DNA of 64,000 bases. It comes from Deltaproteobacteria bacterium (GTDB taxonomy: Bacteria; Myxococcota_A; Polyangia; Polyangiales; Houyiibacteriaceae). Shown here piece after piece: positions 16,790-24,910 of this stretch (positions within the stretch are counted from its first letter, which is position 1; every line of letters starts with the position of its first letter). The stretch lies in assembly GCA_017644045.1 (NCBI GenBank), contig JAEPMI010000001.1, forward strand, positions 852,127 to 916,126, written 5' to 3'. The translations under genes were made by a program, and so were the position numbers. The notes below the pieces were generated by a model that did no database searches, had not been told where the DNA came from, and worked only from the letters and a program-made list of their open reading frames with translations.

Positions 16790-16949
16790 CCCTCACCCTC
16801 CCCCTCGCCCTCGCCCTCGCCCTTCTGAAGAACGCCCAGACGCACATCGGCCTCCACTGGTTTCCCGGTGGAGGCCGATTCGTTCCCTCAGAAAAAGGGT
16901 GAGGGTCAGGGCGAGGGTGAGGGTGAGGGCGTCCGCCTGCGGCGGACGC
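16789..16949. terminator. bidirectional terminator zone with G-tracts between convergent genes
   Basis: Between the oligopeptidase and YceI genes lie C-tracts (16789-16823) and six GGG tracts spaced by three bases (16897-16929) that are inverted relative to one another, enclosing a 15-bp hairpin (16846-16860 with 16865-16879, loop TTTC, one G.T pair). A third perfect 9-bp hairpin (GCGTCCGCC/GGCGGACGC, 16929-16949) abuts the YceI stop codon. The G-tracts meet the usual G-quadruplex pattern. I infer transcription termination from both sides. Confidence 0.65.
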
Positions 16950-17522
16950 TCAGGACGCCGCCTGGAAGTCGATGCGGACGGTGATCTCGTTGGAGACCTT
17001 CGCCTGCACGATGGACGGGATGTCCACGCCGTGCTCGTCGAGCTTCACGGTGAACTGGGCGCGGCCGCGGACGCGGGTGCCGCCGTCCCACTGGACGCGC
17101 GTGCGAGCGGTGACCGGCTTGGTCACGCCGTGAATGGTGAAGTTGCCGCGCACGGTCACGTTCGCATCTTCGTTCGCCGAGAGGCTGCTGGCGCCGGTGA
17201 CGCCGGTGATCTCGAAGGTGGCGTTCGGGTGGCTGCCGGCGTCGAGCCAGTCCTCACCGCGGAGGTGCTCGTCACGGAGATCGATGCCCGTGCGGAGGGA
17301 CGCGACGGGGACGGTGATGGTCCCGCGGGTGGCGGCCAGGTTGCTCGGGTCGATCCGGAACGTGCCGCTCGCCTGGCTGGTGCGACCGTTGATGGTCTCC
17401 AGCGGGGCCTCCGACTTGAACGACACGCGTGCGCGCCGGATCTGCATCTCCAGAGTGTCCGCCGATGCGATGGCGGCGGTGGCGAGGACGAGGGCAGGAA
17501 TCAGAAGCTGGCGCATGCGCAT
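16950..17522 (-). CDS. secreted YceI family protein
   Basis: 190 residues. The ATG at 17522 is preceded by GGAGAG at the right distance and opens a signal peptide (MRMRQLLIPALVLATAAIASA). The mature part is a YceI beta-barrel: VSFKSEAPLETINGRTSQASG, TITVPVASLRTGIDLRDEHLRGEDWLDA, PNATFEITG and the late FTIHGVTKPV segment are characteristic. YceI proteins bind isoprenoid-type lipids in a closed barrel in the periplasm. The 190 bp upstream contains a 13-bp inverted repeat that looks like an operator. It is convergent with the oligopeptidase gene. Confidence 0.9.
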   Translation of the reverse strand: MRMRQLLIPALVLATAAIASADTLEMQIRRARVSFKSEAPLETINGRTSQASGTFRIDPSNLAATRGTITVPVASLRTGIDLRDEHLRGEDWLDAGSHPNATFEITGVTGASSLSANEDANVTVRGNFTIHGVTKPVTARTRVQWDGGTRVRGRAQFTVKLDEHGVDIPSIVQAKVSNEITVRIDFQAAS

Positions 17523-17604
17523 GAGTCTCTCCGGGGGTGCAGGGTCGCGTCTCGGCGGGCGGCCACATGGACGGTGCGCGCGCCAGAACATTCAAGAGCG
17601 AGCA

Positions 17605-17673
17605 TACCTACATGTGACCCAGGACGGTGTTACGAACGTGGCATCCAATCGGTCGGACGCTCACATGTAGGTA
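17605..17673. promoter_or_regulatory. operator-like 13-bp inverted repeat upstream of the YceI gene
   Basis: TACCTACATGTGA (17605-17617) and TCACATGTAGGTA (17661-17673) are exact reverse complements 43 bp apart; each contains the palindrome ACATGT. They lie 83-151 bp upstream of the YceI start in otherwise featureless sequence, as expected for a pair of sites for one regulator. A 43-nt loop makes a terminator unlikely. Confidence 0.55.
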
Positions 17674-17715
17674 CCGCGAGCCTCCCGAACCGGCTCATGG
17701 CGCGAAATGACACCG

Positions 17716-18660
17716 TCAGAGGTGCTGATCGAGCATCCAGGTGTAGATCGGCAGGCCGTTGTCGAGGTTGTAGGTCGCGTTCCACGCCGCGCCGTTGTGA
17801 CCCACGCCCTCGAGCATGTTGAGGCGAGCGTCCCTTCGCGGTGGCGCAGGGCAGGCGATGAGATTGGTCATCGGCCCCTCCGTGGAACCGGGCGGGGTCC
17901 CGCCGTTCGCGTCGTCGCTCCCGTGAATGCCCCAGATGGCGACCTGGCCGAGCTCGCACATCCGGTTCGTCCACGCGGAGTTCCAGTTCCCGGAGATGGC
18001 GACGACCGCCGCGATGGGGCTCTCGTCGATATGGACGCGCAGGTAGTTCGCGATGCCGATCGCGCCGCAGCTCAGGCCGGTGAGGTAGAGCCGGTCGGCG
18101 TCGACGTTGTAGTTGGCGATGGCCCACGCGAGGAAGTCGCGGATCGCGTTCGCCGAGGGGCAGCCGCTCGCCGTCTGCATCGACAGGACCACGAAGGGCC
18201 GCGTGTTGGGCCACTCGTCCCGGTCGATGAAGCGGGACGGTCCGGCGCGCAGCAAGTTGTCCAGCGCGTCACGGCTCCCGTCGCCGTTCTCACCGAGGCC
18301 GTGGAAGAAGATCAGCAGAGGCGAGGGGGCACCCTCCGCGTCGTAGCCCGGCGGCAGGTACTCCCAGAAGCCCGCGGGCGCGTCGCCCGTCCCGAGCGGC
18401 ACCGCCGTGTGTCGGGTCGACGCCATGTAGTCGGGATCGAGCACGGGTCCGCCATCGACGCCCATGTCGACCGGCGGCACGAACTGATCCACCGCGAGCG
18501 CGGCGTCGCCGAGCTCACCGCCGTCGTCGGGAAGGTCGTCGCCCGCGTCGCGCGGTCCCGCATCGCGTGCGGGCCCGCCGTCGACATCCGTGTCGGAGCC
18601 GTCGTCGTCACCGCAGCCGAAGAGGGCGACGACCAACACCGTGAACAACGTTCGTCTCAT
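17716..18660 (-). CDS. alpha/beta-hydrolase lipoprotein (esterase/depolymerase-like)
   Basis: 314 residues from the ATG at 18660; lipobox ALFGC with Cys16, then GDDDGSDTD and an Asp/Gly-rich linker to about residue 85. The catalytic domain shows the oxyanion segment LLIFFHGLGENG (115-126), a GLSCG nucleophile elbow (Ser197), HGSDD near 247-251 and GVGHNGAAW (His288), a complete Ser-Asp-His set. The order and spacing resemble secreted feruloyl-esterase/PHB-depolymerase-type enzymes. It should act on an ester at the cell surface; the substrate cannot be told. Cys residues near the elbow and at ~167 may form a disulphide. Confidence 0.75.
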   Translation of the reverse strand: MRRTLFTVLVVALFGCGDDDGSDTDVDGGPARDAGPRDAGDDLPDDGGELGDAALAVDQFVPPVDMGVDGGPVLDPDYMASTRHTAVPLGTGDAPAGFWEYLPPGYDAEGAPSPLLIFFHGLGENGDGSRDALDNLLRAGPSRFIDRDEWPNTRPFVVLSMQTASGCPSANAIRDFLAWAIANYNVDADRLYLTGLSCGAIGIANYLRVHIDESPIAAVVAISGNWNSAWTNRMCELGQVAIWGIHGSDDANGGTPPGSTEGPMTNLIACPAPPRRDARLNMLEGVGHNGAAWNATYNLDNGLPIYTWMLDQHL

Positions 18661-18726
18661 GGGCCCAGAGTGCCTGCGACCCTCGAGGGACACCAGGGCC
18701 CTCTCCGAACGATGTTCGACCTCGAC

Positions 18727-19206
18727 TCAGAGAAGCTTGGCGACGTCGCTGGCGATCGACTCGGGCTTCGTGGTCGGGGCGTAGCGCTTCACGACCTTGC
18801 CGTTCGAGTCGACGAGGAACTTGGTGAAGTTCCACTTGATCTTTTCAGTCCCAAGCAGGCCCTTCTTCTCGCCCTTCAGGTACTGGTAGACCGGGTGGGT
18901 GTCGGGCCCGTTCACGTCGATCTTCGAGTGCATCGGGAAGCTGACGCCGTAGTTCTTCTCGCAGAAACCGGCGATCTCTTCTTCGGTGCCCGGCTCCTGA
19001 GCGCCGAACTGGTTGCACGGGAAGCCCAGGACGACGAGGCCCTGGTCCTTGTACTTCTCGTAGAGCTTCTCGAGGCCGGCGTACTGCGGCGTGAACCCGC
19101 ACTTGCTGGCCACGTTCACGAAGAGGGCGACCTTGCCTTCGAGGTCGTGGAGGTCCTTCTTCTGACCGTCGAGGGTGGTCACTTCGATGTCGTAGAGCTC
19201 ACTCAT
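18727..19206 (-). CDS. glutathione peroxidase-family thiol peroxidase
   Basis: 159 residues, the normal length. Peroxidatic Cys36 sits in NVASKCGFTPQY, the conserved Gln66 in GFPCNQFG and the Trp-Asn pair in KWNFTKF (125-126), completing the catalytic tetrad. Cys82 in IAGFCEKNYGVSFP is in the position of the resolving cysteine of thioredoxin-dependent members, so this is probably a thioredoxin-linked Cys enzyme, not a selenoprotein. No signal peptide: cytoplasmic reduction of hydrogen and lipid peroxides. It ends 66 bp before the esterase gene on the same strand and is divergent from the metalloprotease-like gene. Confidence 0.92.
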   Translation of the reverse strand: MSELYDIEVTTLDGQKKDLHDLEGKVALFVNVASKCGFTPQYAGLEKLYEKYKDQGLVVLGFPCNQFGAQEPGTEEEIAGFCEKNYGVSFPMHSKIDVNGPDTHPVYQYLKGEKKGLLGTEKIKWNFTKFLVDSNGKVVKRYAPTTKPESIASDVAKLL

Positions 19207-19310
19207 GGTCTGTCGGTTGTGAGCCCAGCCCCGGCCACAGGCAAGCGCTCGGCGGGTCGACCCAGGCGCCCCTCGGTTGCACCCCAGACCGCGATCCGCT
19301 TGGATGGGCC

Positions 19311-20369
19311 ATGCTTCGCTTCACGCTCTGCCTCGCGCTCCTTTCCGCCGCATGCGGTGACGATGGGCGGATCGCCACGTCGCCCGGCTTCGACATGGGC
19401 CCGGCACCCGACGGAGCGCTCCCCGGCGTGGACGGTGGGCCAGGTGTCGACGGCGGCCCGCTGCCGATGAGCCCGCTGGTCGATCCCACGTGCCTCGACG
19501 GCATGTACACGGAGACGCTCCCGCCGGTGACCGCGGACCTCTCCGGGTTGAGCTGGACCGGCGACATCGGTGCCTACGTCGACGGCTTCCTCGACCGCCG
19601 CTACCCGGTCGGCGCGGCGCTGGTCCGCGGCGGCCGAACGAACACCGACTTCGGCCAGCCCTGCGACGAGCTCTTCGCGGGCTCGCCCTCGAGCGCCGAC
19701 GACATGGTCGACCGCATGGGCACGATCGTGCACGAGTGCGGTCACTTCTACGACGGCGAGCTCTCGACCTTCAGCGAGAACTCCTATGTGGTCACCGACT
19801 CTCTCACCATCGCGTGCGAGCGCGGCGACACCACCAGCCGCGGCGGCGACACGTTCGCACGCAGCCGCATCACGGGCGACGAGTATGCGTCGCTGCGGCC
19901 GCCCTGCCCCGAGGGCTCGAGCGGACCGGACTGCGACTTCTACGCCGGCACCTATCTCGACGGCGACCCGGACGACGGGACCTTCGAAGGCGGCGATCAG
20001 GGCTTCAACATGCTCCTCGAGGAGGCGTACCAGTACGTCAACTCGCTCGCGACCGGCTGGGCCCTTCTCGACCAACGCTCGCCGGGCTTCAGCAACACCT
20101 CGAAGGACGGCATCCTGACCTTCCTCTGGTACGTGGAGCGCTACCTGCGGATGGCGCGCCTCGACTACCCGGACGCCTACACGCGCTTGAGCGGCGACGC
20201 CTGCTGGCGCGAGGCCATTCTGACGGTCTGGGGCCGAGCGTGGCTCTACCTCGAGGCGACCGAGGGCCTCGATGGCCTGACCATTCACGGGCCCGCGATC
20301 GAGACGCTGGTGATGGACGCGGAGCTGCTCGGCGAGATCGAGCGCATCCGCGCCGCCCACGGCTGCTGA
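19311..20369 (+). CDS. lipoprotein with HExxH metalloprotease-like motif
   Basis: 352 residues; lipobox LLSAAC (Cys15) and an Asp/Gly/Pro-rich linker to ~60. Residues 138-150 read TIVHECGHFYDGE, a HEXXH zinc-binding helix (His141, Glu142, His145); a Glu in NMLLEEAYQYVNSLA (~232-246) is a candidate third ligand. Together these suggest a surface-anchored zinc peptidase of an unassigned family; sequence beyond the motif matches nothing I recognise. It is divergent from the peroxidase gene and its stop is about 60 bp before the hemerythrin-type gene. Activity is inferred from the motif alone. Confidence 0.6.
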   Translation: MLRFTLCLALLSAACGDDGRIATSPGFDMGPAPDGALPGVDGGPGVDGGPLPMSPLVDPTCLDGMYTETLPPVTADLSGLSWTGDIGAYVDGFLDRRYPVGAALVRGGRTNTDFGQPCDELFAGSPSSADDMVDRMGTIVHECGHFYDGELSTFSENSYVVTDSLTIACERGDTTSRGGDTFARSRITGDEYASLRPPCPEGSSGPDCDFYAGTYLDGDPDDGTFEGGDQGFNMLLEEAYQYVNSLATGWALLDQRSPGFSNTSKDGILTFLWYVERYLRMARLDYPDAYTRLSGDACWREAILTVWGRAWLYLEATEGLDGLTIHGPAIETLVMDAELLGEIERIRAAHGC

Positions 20370-20430
20370 TGTTCTTCCTCCGCTCTCTCGGTGCCCGTCA
20401 GTTCGACCTGGTCGTACGGCAGCTCGCGCG

Positions 20431-20889
20431 ATGAAGCGTCACCCGCAGCTGCAGGACCTCAGCCGAGACCACCATCACGCGCTGGTGCTGGCGCGGCAGT
20501 CGCGAATCGCGGCCAAGGGCTCCGACGATGAGGTTCACGCTCGCCTGGTCGCCGCGCGGGAGAAGCTCGAGCGCGAGCTCGCGCCCCACTTCGCCGTCGA
20601 GGAGCGACTCCTGCTTCCTGCCCTGGATGACGCGGGGCTCGGGGAGCTCGCCGCTCGCACGCGCACGGACCACGCACGGCTCCGTGAGCTGCTACGGGAC
20701 GACGCGCCGGACGAGCGCGCGCGTCTCCGGGAGTTCGGGGAGCTGCTGCGCGACCACGTTCGCTTCGAAGAGAGCGAGCTCTTCCCCGCCGCGGAGGCGA
20801 CCCTCGACGACGCGACGCTCACGGCGGTCGCCGACGCGAGCGCAGCGCTCGAATCCGCCGAGCGGCGGCGGGCGTGCGACGCGCGCTGA
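20431..20889 (+). CDS. hemerythrin HHE-domain protein
   Basis: 152 residues, all-helical, with LSRDHHHALVLAR (10-22), APHFAVEERLLLPAL (51-65), TDHARLREL (79-87) and LRDHVRFEESELFPAAE (105-121): the regularly placed His and Glu residues of the HHE cation-binding four-helix bundle that holds a di-iron site. Cytoplasmic. Members sense or store oxygen, nitric oxide or iron; nothing nearby fixes the role, though the neighbouring peroxidase is compatible with oxidative-stress physiology. Confidence 0.85.
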   Translation: MKRHPQLQDLSRDHHHALVLARQSRIAAKGSDDEVHARLVAAREKLERELAPHFAVEERLLLPALDDAGLGELAARTRTDHARLRELLRDDAPDERARLREFGELLRDHVRFEESELFPAAEATLDDATLTAVADASAALESAERRRACDAR

Positions 20890-20964
20890 CTCGCTCAGTC
20901 GGAGTCGCCCACGCCGGACGCGACACGCACCTCGGCCGCGCCGCCCACGGCTGCTGACCGTCGG

Positions 20965-21342
20965 TCAGAGACCGAGGAAGAGCGCGAAGAGGAGCGGGCG
21001 AACGAGCGCGAGGAGGATGCCGACGATGGCGAAGGCCCACGTCGCGGGCACCCGCCAGCCCATCCGCGCGTGATACTCGGGGTGGCGCAAGAGGGTCACC
21101 AGCGCGCCGACGCACGAGAGCACGGCCAGCACCGAGCAGACCAGCATCGGGTTGATGCAGATGCTGACTCCGCCCAGGAGCGCGCCACCCGCTGCCGGGC
21201 CGAGGATGCTCATCGCGGCGCGTTGGTCGCCGGCGTCGATCTGCTCGAGCGTCGAACAGCGCGCGCACACGAGCTCGCCGTTGGCGTCGTACGTCGCCGA
21301 CGCGGGATCCATGGGCTGACCACACTTGAAACAGGTCGACAT
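20965..21342 (-). CDS. zinc-ribbon membrane protein
   Basis: 125 residues from the ATG at 21342 (an ATG at 21378 would add 12). The N-terminus is a CX2C-X18-CX2C zinc ribbon (Cys4, Cys7, Cys26, Cys29), followed by two or three hydrophobic segments (about 53-85 and 102-125). This zinc-ribbon-plus-membrane layout is common among small bacterial proteins of unknown role. Convergent with the hemerythrin-type gene. Confidence 0.65.
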   Translation of the reverse strand: MSTCFKCGQPMDPASATYDANGELVCARCSTLEQIDAGDQRAAMSILGPAAGGALLGGVSICINPMLVCSVLAVLSCVGALVTLLRHPEYHARMGWRVPATWAFAIVGILLALVRPLLFALFLGL

Positions 21343-21399
21343 CCGCGCGGCATATCGCATCAGCCCCACGACCGCCATGGCGCGAACGAGGTAGGACGC

Positions 21400-22365
21400 T
21401 CAGTCCGCGTCGCCCACGGTGACCACCACCTTGCCCTTCGCTCGTCCCTCCATGACCTGACGGAGGGCGTCGGCGGTTTGCTCGAGCGGGTAGCAAGTGT
21501 CGAGCACCGGGCGGATGTCGCCGGCGACGATCCGCTCCACCATCCAGTCGAGGTCCCGGTTGGGCTCGATCACCAGGAGCCGGAAGCTGCGACCGCCGAG
21601 CGAGAGCAGCTTGCCCATCGTCTGAACGGCGAGCAGGTGCCTCACGTGGCCGCCAACCATCAGGTAGCGGCCGTCGGGGACCAGGGCGCGGCGGTACGCG
21701 AGCTGGGAGTGCGCCGCGGTGAGATCGAGGATCCGATCGTAGCGTTCGCCGCGGGCAGTGAAGTCCTCGGCGGCGTAGTCGATCACGGTCGACGCGCCGA
21801 GCTCGCGCATCAACGCGAGCTTCTCGCCGCTGTCGACGGCGGTCACCTCGGCGCCGAGGTGGCGAGCGGCCTGAATGGCGAAGGTCCCCGCGCCGCCACC
21901 GGCGCCGTTGATCAGGATGCGCGTGCCTTCACCCACCCCTTGATCGCGCACGCCCTGCACGCCGATGGCCGCGGACTGCGGGATCGCGGCCGCCTCCACG
22001 AACGAGAGCTCCGGCGGCTTTCGCATCAGCTCGGCCGCCGGCGCGACGGCGTACTCGGCGAAGCCGCCGAAGGTGTAGAGGATGTCGCCGAAGACCTCGT
22101 CGCCGACCTTCCAGCGCGTGACCTCGGAGCCCACGCCCACGACGACGCCGGCGACGTCCGAGCCGAGCACGGTGAACTTGGGCCCGAAGGGACCGAATCC
22201 GCGGATGTACGCGGGCTTGGCGGTCAGGAACTCGACGTCCGAGCCGTTGACCGAGGTCGCGCGCACCTCGAGCAGCACCTGGTCCGGCGCCGGCTCCGGC
22301 ATCGGCAGCTCCTCCAGGGCGAGCACCTCGGGGCCGCCATACCGTCGATTGGTCACCGCGCGCAT
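21400..22365 (-). CDS. medium-chain NADPH:quinone oxidoreductase-like enzyme
   Basis: 321 residues. The ATG at 22365 is preceded by GGAGGAG, a strong ribosome-binding site. It opens MRAVTNRRYGGPEVLALEELPMPEP, the usual beginning of zinc-independent MDR proteins, and contains GSDVAGVVVGVG (68-79), the nucleotide-binding INGAGGGAGTFAIQAARHLGA (~152) and a C-terminal segment DALRQVMEGRAKGKVVV. No structural-zinc Cys cluster is visible. Cytosolic NADPH-dependent reductase of quinones or enones. A hairpin separates it from the preceding alkaline-phosphatase-superfamily gene on the same strand. Confidence 0.9.
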   Translation of the reverse strand: MRAVTNRRYGGPEVLALEELPMPEPAPDQVLLEVRATSVNGSDVEFLTAKPAYIRGFGPFGPKFTVLGSDVAGVVVGVGSEVTRWKVGDEVFGDILYTFGGFAEYAVAPAAELMRKPPELSFVEAAAIPQSAAIGVQGVRDQGVGEGTRILINGAGGGAGTFAIQAARHLGAEVTAVDSGEKLALMRELGASTVIDYAAEDFTARGERYDRILDLTAAHSQLAYRRALVPDGRYLMVGGHVRHLLAVQTMGKLLSLGGRSFRLLVIEPNRDLDWMVERIVAGDIRPVLDTCYPLEQTADALRQVMEGRAKGKVVVTVGDAD

Positions 22366-22415
22366 ACGCTCTCCTCCCGCTCACTACGAGTGGCGACGAT
22401 TCCGTATGTCACGAC

Positions 22416-22451
22416 CCCGACCCATGCGGACACTCATCCGCTCGGGTCGGG
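22416..22451 (-). terminator. compound hairpin after the phosphatase-superfamily gene
   Basis: CCCGACCC (22416-22423) pairs with GGGTCGGG (22444-22451), and inside it GCGGA (22426-22430) pairs with TCCGC (22437-22441) around the loop CACTCA. It begins 11 bases after the upstream gene's stop codon (minus strand) and lies 51 bp before the oxidoreductase start, so it can act as a terminator or processing site. There is no T-run. Confidence 0.6.
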
Positions 22452-22461
22452 TGACGTCAGC

Positions 22462-24807
22462 TCAGATCGCGCCGGGGAACTGCTCGAGGCAGTCCATGTA
22501 GCCGAGCGCGACGAGCTGGCGGCAGACCTCTTCGTTCATCTCGCCGGCCTCCTGCGCGTGGCGCACGGCCTCGCCGCCGCCCTGGAGCCAGCGGGTGCGG
22601 TCCTGGGCTCCGAGCTGCTGGCCGCTGAGGATGCGCAGGTAGCGCATGGCGACCGGGTTGTTGCGGCCGTTGAGCTCGTTGCGCTCGTTCGGGTCCGCAC
22701 CGAGGTCGAAGAGGACGTAGGTCAGGCTCGAACGAAGGATGAGCTTCCAGTCGCCGCCGCGGATGACCCGGCGGTTCTCCTGGAAGTCGCTGAAGGCGAC
22801 GTGCGGTCCGGCCGGCGGCGCGCCGCGGAGGAAGCCCATGAGGCTGCGACCCTCGAAGGAGTCGGGGACGTCGACGCCGGTGGCCTCGAGAATGGTCGGG
22901 CCGATGTCCATCGTGCTGACGGTCTGCGAGACGCGGCTGCCGCGCTCGGTGACCCCGGGCCAACGAACGACGAGGGGCACGTGGAGCAGCTCCTGGAAGA
23001 TCGAATGGCCGTGGCCCCAGCTGCCGTGGTCGTCGAACTCCTCGCCGTGGTCGCTGGTGATGACGAAGATGGTGTCGTCGGTCAGGCCGAGGTCGTCCAT
23101 CTTCTCGAGGAACGCCGCGAGCTGCGCGTCGTGGTAGCTGACCTCGCCGTCGTAGAGCGCCTCGAGGCGGCGGCGGTCGCTCGCGTCGAAGGTGACCGCG
23201 GGCGGGTTCTTCTTCGCGTCCTCGAGGAGGAGGTGCGTGCGGCGGTTCTGGACCTGCCCCGCGTAGTCGGTGCGCGCGTCGTATCGGTGCAGGTACTCGT
23301 CGGGCGGGTCGTAGGGCACGTGCGGGTCGATCGTCTGGATGTAGACGAACATCCGATCGTCGTCGTGGTGCTCCTCGATCCACTCGGCGGCCTCGCCGAA
23401 GACGTTCTCGGCCTCGGTGCTGCGCTGCTCGCGGATGTAGTTCGTGTAGTGGTCCCAGCCCTGGTCGAAGCCGAAGGCGCGAGAGACGTAGCCGTTGGCG
23501 ATGAAGCTCGAGGTCGCGAAGCCCGCGTCCTTGTAGACCTCGCCGAGGGTGGTCAGCGACTGCGGCAAGCGGGACGCGTCGTTCTTCGCGCCGTGGGTCG
23601 CCGGGAAGGTGCTCGTGAGGATCGAGGCGACCGCCGGCTTGGTCCAGTTCTCCGGCGACTGCGCGTGCTCGAAGACGGTGCCCGCGGCGGCCACGGCGTC
23701 GAAGGCCGGCGTGTCGACGCGGGTCCCCGAGTTGTAGGGCTTGAGCTTGCTGGCGCGCATCGTGTCGATGCAGAGCACCACCACGTGGCGCGCCTGCGGG
23801 AGCGCGCCGAGCTCGACGCGCGGCACGGCGACCAGCGCCTCGCTCAGGAGCAGCGCGTCCCCGCCCTCGGCGGCGACGTCGAGGCGGACGATCTTGCCGG
23901 CGAGGGAGCTCAGGTCGATGCGCTCGCGGCCCCAGCCGCTGCCGGCCGAGAAGGTACCGAGCTCGGCGGCGCTGCCGCCCTCCGGCGTGACCTTCACGGT
24001 GACGTTCACGCCCTCGCCCTGGGCCGCGTGGCCGAGCACGAGCGTGCCGTCCTCGGGCACGTCCACGTACCAGCTCCAGCTGCCGGGGCTGGCGATGCGG
24101 AGCGCCTCGCGGGCCTCACCGCCGGCCTCCGCGCGCGTGCGGAGCGGGCGGGGGGAGTCCGGCTTGGCCGCGTCGGCGCCGGGGGCGATTCGAATCTCCG
24201 CGACCTCGAAGGAGACGTCGGCGCCGTCCACGGCGGTCACGTCCTGGCTGCGCAGCAGGATGTAGTTCTCGCCGGCGCGGACCTGGTCGGCCGTCGCGTT
24301 CACCGAGATGTCCTTGAAGCCGCCGCGGCTGACCTCGGGCGAGCCGAGCGCGTCGCTGTTCAGGTAGACCGTGATCTGCTCCGAGCCGACGGCCTTGAGG
24401 CGCAGGTGGATGGTGATCGCCTGGGCGCGGTCCATCGGGAAGTAGACGCGGCCCATGTTGCCGAAGCGGGTGACCGGCTCGCCGTCCACGATCTGGTCCT
24501 CGCCCCAGCCGCTGTTCCAGTCGCCGCTGGTGTACTTCGGGCGCGCGGTGGTGCCGAAGTCGAGGAAGAGGGAGCCCGCGTGGCGCACGTCCGCGAGGTG
24601 AGCGAGCTCGACCAGATCGAGGTGAGTGCGCAGGTCGGCCGGCGCCTCGTCGGGTTCGTTGCCGCCGGTGCCCTCACCGCCGCCGCCGCCCGTGTTCTCG
24701 CTCGTCTCGTCGCCCTGCTCTTCGTCGTCGTCACCACACCCGAGGGGCAGGGAGATCGCCACGCCCACCAGGGCCAGAGCGAGGGTCCATCGCATTCGCC
24801 GATGCAT
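22462..24807 (-). CDS. alkaline-phosphatase-superfamily (sulfatase-like) lipoprotein
   Basis: 781 residues from the ATG at 24807, fixed by GGAGGA five bases upstream. Lipobox SLPLGC (Cys24) is followed by GDDDEEQGDE and a Gly-rich linker. About 300 residues of beta-rich sequence precede the catalytic domain: VLCIDTMRASKLKPY (Asp348 metal ligand), NWTKPAVASILT (Thr389), IDPHVPYDPP (493-502), SDHGEEFDDHG (585-595) and the GHGH histidines. The nucleophile position carries Thr, not the Cys/Ser of formylglycine sulfatases, so it is more likely a phosphoryl/phosphoglycerol transferase or hydrolase than a classical sulfatase. Surface-located. A hairpin lies just upstream of its ribosome-binding site. 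Confidence 0.85.
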   Translation of the reverse strand: MHRRMRWTLALALVGVAISLPLGCGDDDEEQGDETSENTGGGGGEGTGGNEPDEAPADLRTHLDLVELAHLADVRHAGSLFLDFGTTARPKYTSGDWNSGWGEDQIVDGEPVTRFGNMGRVYFPMDRAQAITIHLRLKAVGSEQITVYLNSDALGSPEVSRGGFKDISVNATADQVRAGENYILLRSQDVTAVDGADVSFEVAEIRIAPGADAAKPDSPRPLRTRAEAGGEAREALRIASPGSWSWYVDVPEDGTLVLGHAAQGEGVNVTVKVTPEGGSAAELGTFSAGSGWGRERIDLSSLAGKIVRLDVAAEGGDALLLSEALVAVPRVELGALPQARHVVVLCIDTMRASKLKPYNSGTRVDTPAFDAVAAAGTVFEHAQSPENWTKPAVASILTSTFPATHGAKNDASRLPQSLTTLGEVYKDAGFATSSFIANGYVSRAFGFDQGWDHYTNYIREQRSTEAENVFGEAAEWIEEHHDDDRMFVYIQTIDPHVPYDPPDEYLHRYDARTDYAGQVQNRRTHLLLEDAKKNPPAVTFDASDRRRLEALYDGEVSYHDAQLAAFLEKMDDLGLTDDTIFVITSDHGEEFDDHGSWGHGHSIFQELLHVPLVVRWPGVTERGSRVSQTVSTMDIGPTILEATGVDVPDSFEGRSLMGFLRGAPPAGPHVAFSDFQENRRVIRGGDWKLILRSSLTYVLFDLGADPNERNELNGRNNPVAMRYLRILSGQQLGAQDRTRWLQGGGEAVRHAQEAGEMNEEVCRQLVALGYMDCLEQFPGAI

Positions 24808-24820
24808 CGATTCCTCCAAT

Positions 24821-24852
24821 GAATGGAACCGTTTCGCCCACGGTTCCCATTC
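24821..24852 (-). promoter_or_regulatory. leader hairpin/operator abutting the ribosome-binding site
   Basis: GAATGG-AACCGT (24821-24832) pairs with ACGGTT-C-CCATTC (24840-24852) with one bulged base and a seven-base loop. On the minus-strand transcript the stem ends four bases before the GGAGGA ribosome-binding site of the lipoprotein gene starting at 24807. It could control translation, or be a DNA operator. Confidence 0.5.
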
Positions 24853-24910
24853 CAGTGTCCGGGACCCCGGCTATCACGGGAGGACGCGCCTGTCGATCCG
24901 GGCGCCGCGC

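Noticed and set aside
18727..19206. Selenocysteine glutathione peroxidase
   Set aside because: The active-site codon is a normal Cys codon and the frame has no in-frame TGA.
22462..24807. Classical formylglycine sulfatase
   Set aside because: No CxPxR or SxPxR motif; the nucleophile position is Thr in a TKPAVAS context.
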